Source: an uncultured Subdoligranulum sp. (GTDB lineage Bacteria; Bacillota; Clostridia; Oscillospirales; Ruminococcaceae). From it: DNA of 22,544 nucleotides. Made by a program: the position numbers and the translations under genes. This document shows, in pieces, positions 20,959-22,544 of this stretch. Under the pieces are notes generated by a model, which was not told where the DNA came from, did not search any database, and saw only the letters and a list, made by a program, of their open reading frames with translations. Within the stretch, counting starts at the first letter, position 1. Each line of letters opens with the position of its first letter. The stretch spans positions 1 through 22,544 of the forward strand of contig CAJFFY010000041.1 in assembly GCA_904374465.1 (NCBI GenBank), given 5' to 3'.

Positions 20959-21594
20959 ATGGATGCAAAAGCATTTGGACAGTTTTTGGCAGAAACACGC
21001 CGTTCCCGTGGGCTGACGCAAAGTGCCCTTGCCGAACAACTGCATGTGACGGATAAGGCAGTCAGTCGCTGGGAGCGCGGGCTTGGCTTTCCCGACATCA
21101 ATACCCTGGAACCGTTGGCAGCGGCACTGGGACTGACCCTCACGCAACTGATGCATGCCGACAAGGGAGACGGCACCCCTTCCAATCAGAGCCTGGAAGA
21201 ATTTTTTACAATGCTCTACCCCACTCGCATCGACTGGCGCTATGTCAGAATTGCCCTGTTCTGGTGCTGCATCGCGCTGGCGATATGGGCGCAATTCACG
21301 CTCCCCTTCTGGGTGAACGTTCACTGGCAAATCCAAAGCGACGGTGTGCTGGTTCCCAATGGTCGTTGGCCTTGCTTCCTTGTGTACCTGCTATGCATTG
21401 GCCTCAACGTTTTGGTAACGCAAATCTGGAAAAATGTTGGCCACAGCAATATGTCCCGCGCTGTTTTGCTTTGGTGGCGTACTTTCCATCCCAAGTTGGC
21501 TCCATGGGTGGAGCTCGGCTACCAGCTTCCTTATGCTTGGCTGGCCTTTTGTCCGCTATTTATCGAAGCAACGATACTTATGTTTAACGGATAA
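20959..21594 (+). CDS. XRE-family transcriptional regulator with a membrane domain
   Basis: A 211-residue protein. Residues 1-65 are a Cro/C1-type helix-turn-helix (FLAETRRSRGLTQSALAEQL, TDKAVSRWERGLGFPDINTL), typical of Clostridia regulators that combine an HTH with membrane helices. The rest has about three hydrophobic segments (around ALFWCCIALAIWAQF, CFLVYLLCIGLNVLV, and LAFCPLFIEATILMF) separated by polar loops. The ATG at 20959 has GGAAGGAGG before it; 16 in-frame codons upstream overlap the promoter. The protein could sense a membrane signal and control a nearby gene, but no target is identifiable. A 22-bp perfect hairpin begins within its last codon. Confidence 0.83.
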   Translation: MDAKAFGQFLAETRRSRGLTQSALAEQLHVTDKAVSRWERGLGFPDINTLEPLAAALGLTLTQLMHADKGDGTPSNQSLEEFFTMLYPTRIDWRYVRIALFWCCIALAIWAQFTLPFWVNVHWQIQSDGVLVPNGRWPCFLVYLLCIGLNVLVTQIWKNVGHSNMSRAVLLWWRTFHPKLAPWVELGYQLPYAWLAFCPLFIEATILMFNG

Positions 21595-21635
21595 CAAAAC
21601 AGCGGCAGGAATCTCCTGCCGCTGTTTTGTTATCC
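21589..21635. terminator. Perfect 22-bp hairpin, bidirectional terminator
   Basis: The arms 21589-21610 and 21614-21635 are exactly complementary, with a three-base loop (ATC). The stem includes the XRE gene's stop codon. An internal TTTTG run is present on each strand, but no long U-run follows outside the stem. It lies between convergent genes, so termination is the simplest role. Confidence 0.75.
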
Positions 21636-21665
21636 TTTGCGTAATGTGTTCCCTTTGAAAAATCG

Positions 21666-22100
21666 TTATGACAGATTCGTGTACTCTTCGTCAGAAACCG
21701 GCTCTCCCCATTCGTTGCTCGTACCCTCTCCCGGAACTTCAATGGCAATATGGCTGAACCAGCTGTCCTTTTTGGCACCGTGCCAATGCTTAACTTCCGG
21801 GGGAATGGTAATCACCGTGCCGGGAACCAGACTGACAGCGGGTTTTCCCGCTTCCTGGTACCAGCCTTCACCAGCCGTGCACACCAGAATCTGACCGCCT
21901 CCCTTGCGGGCATGATGAATATGCCAGTTGTTGCGACATCCGGGTTCAAAGGTAACATTGGCCAAAAAGACACCGCACTGCGGATCTGTCAGTGGGTTCA
22001 AAAAAGACTGTCCCACAAAATACTGTGCATAAGCGTCGTTCGGGGATCCGGCACCAAATACGTTTTGCTCTTCAAATTCTGCTTTGTCCTGCGTTTTCAT
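21666..22100 (-). CDS. Cupin-domain protein (single-domain)
   Basis: A 144-residue single-cupin protein. Motif 1 is seen as GCRNNWHIHHARKGGGQILV and motif 2 as PPEVKHWHGA. Histidines of HIHH and KHWH are the likely metal ligands. The flanking segment GEGWYQEAGKPAVSLVPG and the C-terminal WGEPVSDEEYTNL are typical of a cupin group often found with carboxymuconolactone decarboxylase or aldo-keto reductase genes. Its chemistry is not established. The ATG at 22100 follows GGGAGGT; the 17 codons upstream in frame are leader sequence. No partner enzyme lies next to it. The promoter at 22202-22232 has MerR-type spacing. Confidence 0.85.
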   Translation of the reverse strand: MKTQDKAEFEEQNVFGAGSPNDAYAQYFVGQSFLNPLTDPQCGVFLANVTFEPGCRNNWHIHHARKGGGQILVCTAGEGWYQEAGKPAVSLVPGTVITIPPEVKHWHGAKKDSWFSHIAIEVPGEGTSNEWGEPVSDEEYTNLS

Positions 22101-22201
22101 TTCAATACCTCCCGGTGGAAATTTCAAAGAACAGAAACAAAAACCTGACAATAGCTTATTATTTATCAGCCTGATGCGGTACCACTTGTTTCTGTACTCT
22201 T

Positions 22202-22232
22202 ATCATACAAGTAAAACCACACTTTAAGTCAA
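22202..22232 (-). promoter_or_regulatory. 19-base-spacer promoter with dyad, MerR-like, for the cupin gene
   Basis: Minus-strand TTGACT (22232-22227) and TATGAT (22207-22202) are separated by 19 rather than 17 bases. The spacer contains AAGT (22224-22221) and ACTT (22212-22209) as inverted arms. Elongated spacers with a central dyad are known at MerR-family promoters. Confidence 0.55.
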
Positions 22233-22410
22233 GCACTTTTTAAAAAAAGCCCCGTTTTTTATGAAGCGCACCCTTTCTGATGGCCCGTGCTTGCAAACCT
22301 CCCGCACTTTTAAAACAGTCCGGCAGACCATTTTTACCTGGCGGTACGCCAGACGACAGGCAGGCGCTGCTCGATTCCCGCAAACGCAGGCCCGATAAGA
22401 ATGTAATAAA
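22233..22410. other. Non-coding stretch between the cupin promoter and the tRNA terminator
   Basis: No ORF here has a ribosome site or recognisable protein. It holds a small perfect hairpin, CTGGCG-GTA-CGCCAG (22338-22352), without a U-run, an A/T-rich tract at 22238-22260, and a 12-base inverted copy of the tRNA T-arm at 22371-22382. Confidence 0.5.
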
Positions 22411-22445
22411 AAGAAAAATACCTGCCCTTAATGAGCAGGTATTTT
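22411..22445 (-). terminator. Intrinsic terminator after tRNA-Glu
   Basis: AAAATACCTGC (22445-22435 on the minus strand) pairs with GCAGGTATTTT (22425-22415), followed by further T residues. The stem begins one base after the encoded CCA end. Confidence 0.88.
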
Positions 22446-22446
22446 C

Positions 22447-22521
22447 TGGTGACCCGTGCGGGAATCGAACCCACGTTAACGGCGTGAGAGGCCGCTGTCT
22501 TAACCGCTTGACCAACGGGCC
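22447..22521 (-). tRNA. tRNA-Glu (anticodon CUC)
   Basis: The minus strand folds as a complete cloverleaf. The acceptor is GGCCCGT with ACGGGTC (one G-U). The D-stem is GTC/GAC, and the anticodon stem GCGGC/GCCGT holds the loop CTCTCAC. The T-stem GTGGG/CCCGC holds TTCGATT. The anticodon CUC reads GAG (Glu). The 3' CCA (22449-22447) is encoded in the DNA, as is common in Firmicutes. Its promoter would lie beyond the right edge of the window or in a preceding tRNA cluster. Confidence 0.95.
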
Positions 22522-22544
22522 ATATAAAAGAGAAGCCGGCATCT

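Noticed and set aside
22338..22352. Hairpin CTGGCG-GTA-CGCCAG as a terminator
   Set aside because: No U-run follows on either strand, and no gene ends here.
22240..22542. 100-codon minus-strand frame across the tRNA
   Set aside because: It is a translation through tRNA-Glu and its terminator, with no ribosome site.
1..22544. CRISPR array, transposon or defence system
   Set aside because: I saw no regularly spaced repeats, transposase motifs, integrase or toxin-antitoxin pair; almost all genes are core metabolism or translation.

Overview
The window looks like chromosomal core sequence from a Gram-positive Clostridia bacterium, most likely Oscillospiraceae/Ruminococcaceae (Gemmiger, Subdoligranulum or Faecalibacterium-like). 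The reasons are: high GC for a Firmicute; the Firmicute gene order ylxM-ffh-rpsP-khpA-rimM-trmD; a split GlgC/GlgD ADP-glucose pyrophosphorylase; SpoIIID; strong GGAGG ribosome sites; sigma-A promoters with 17-base spacers; and compact U-tailed terminators. The taxonomic call is inference from protein style, not a database match.

Layout. Positions 1-38 hold the 5' end of an HPr-like phosphocarrier gene (minus). Positions 289-4484 (minus) are the SRP/translation operon: ylxM, ffh, rpsP, khpA, rimM, and a trmD fused in frame to a GNAT acetyltransferase domain. A divergent operon (4719-6940, plus) pairs a cysteine-synthase-fold PLP enzyme with a lipoprotein carrying WG-like repeats and an SH3 domain. 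Then come spoIIID, a dCMP deaminase and uridine kinase (7045-8483, plus). A C39-type peptidase lipoprotein faces them (8526-9329, minus).

Positions 9468-15469 (minus) are a complete glycogen synthesis operon, transcribed glgB-glgC-glgD-glgA from a clear promoter at 15527-15555. GlgC/GlgD make ADP-glucose, GlgA extends the alpha-1,4 chain and GlgB adds branches. GlgB has an unusual Lys/Ala-rich tail, and the glgD-glgA gap contains a terminator-like hairpin with a competing alternative fold. A membrane-anchored SGNH hydrolase (minus) and a DegV protein (plus) diverge from back-to-back promoters at 16766-16876.

Positions 17807-19585 (minus) hold a DEDDh exonuclease with a zinc ribbon and a Cof-type HAD phosphatase. 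Divergent from them is a yybP-ykoY (Mn2+) riboswitch controlling mntP (19667-20423). The right end has a small membrane protein, an XRE regulator with a membrane domain, a cupin protein behind a 19-base-spacer promoter, and a tRNA-Glu(CUC) gene.

I found no CRISPR array, transposase, phage gene or defence island. The window is mostly housekeeping; the points worth a second look are domain fusions, regulatory RNA structures and promoter architectures rather than a new multigene system.
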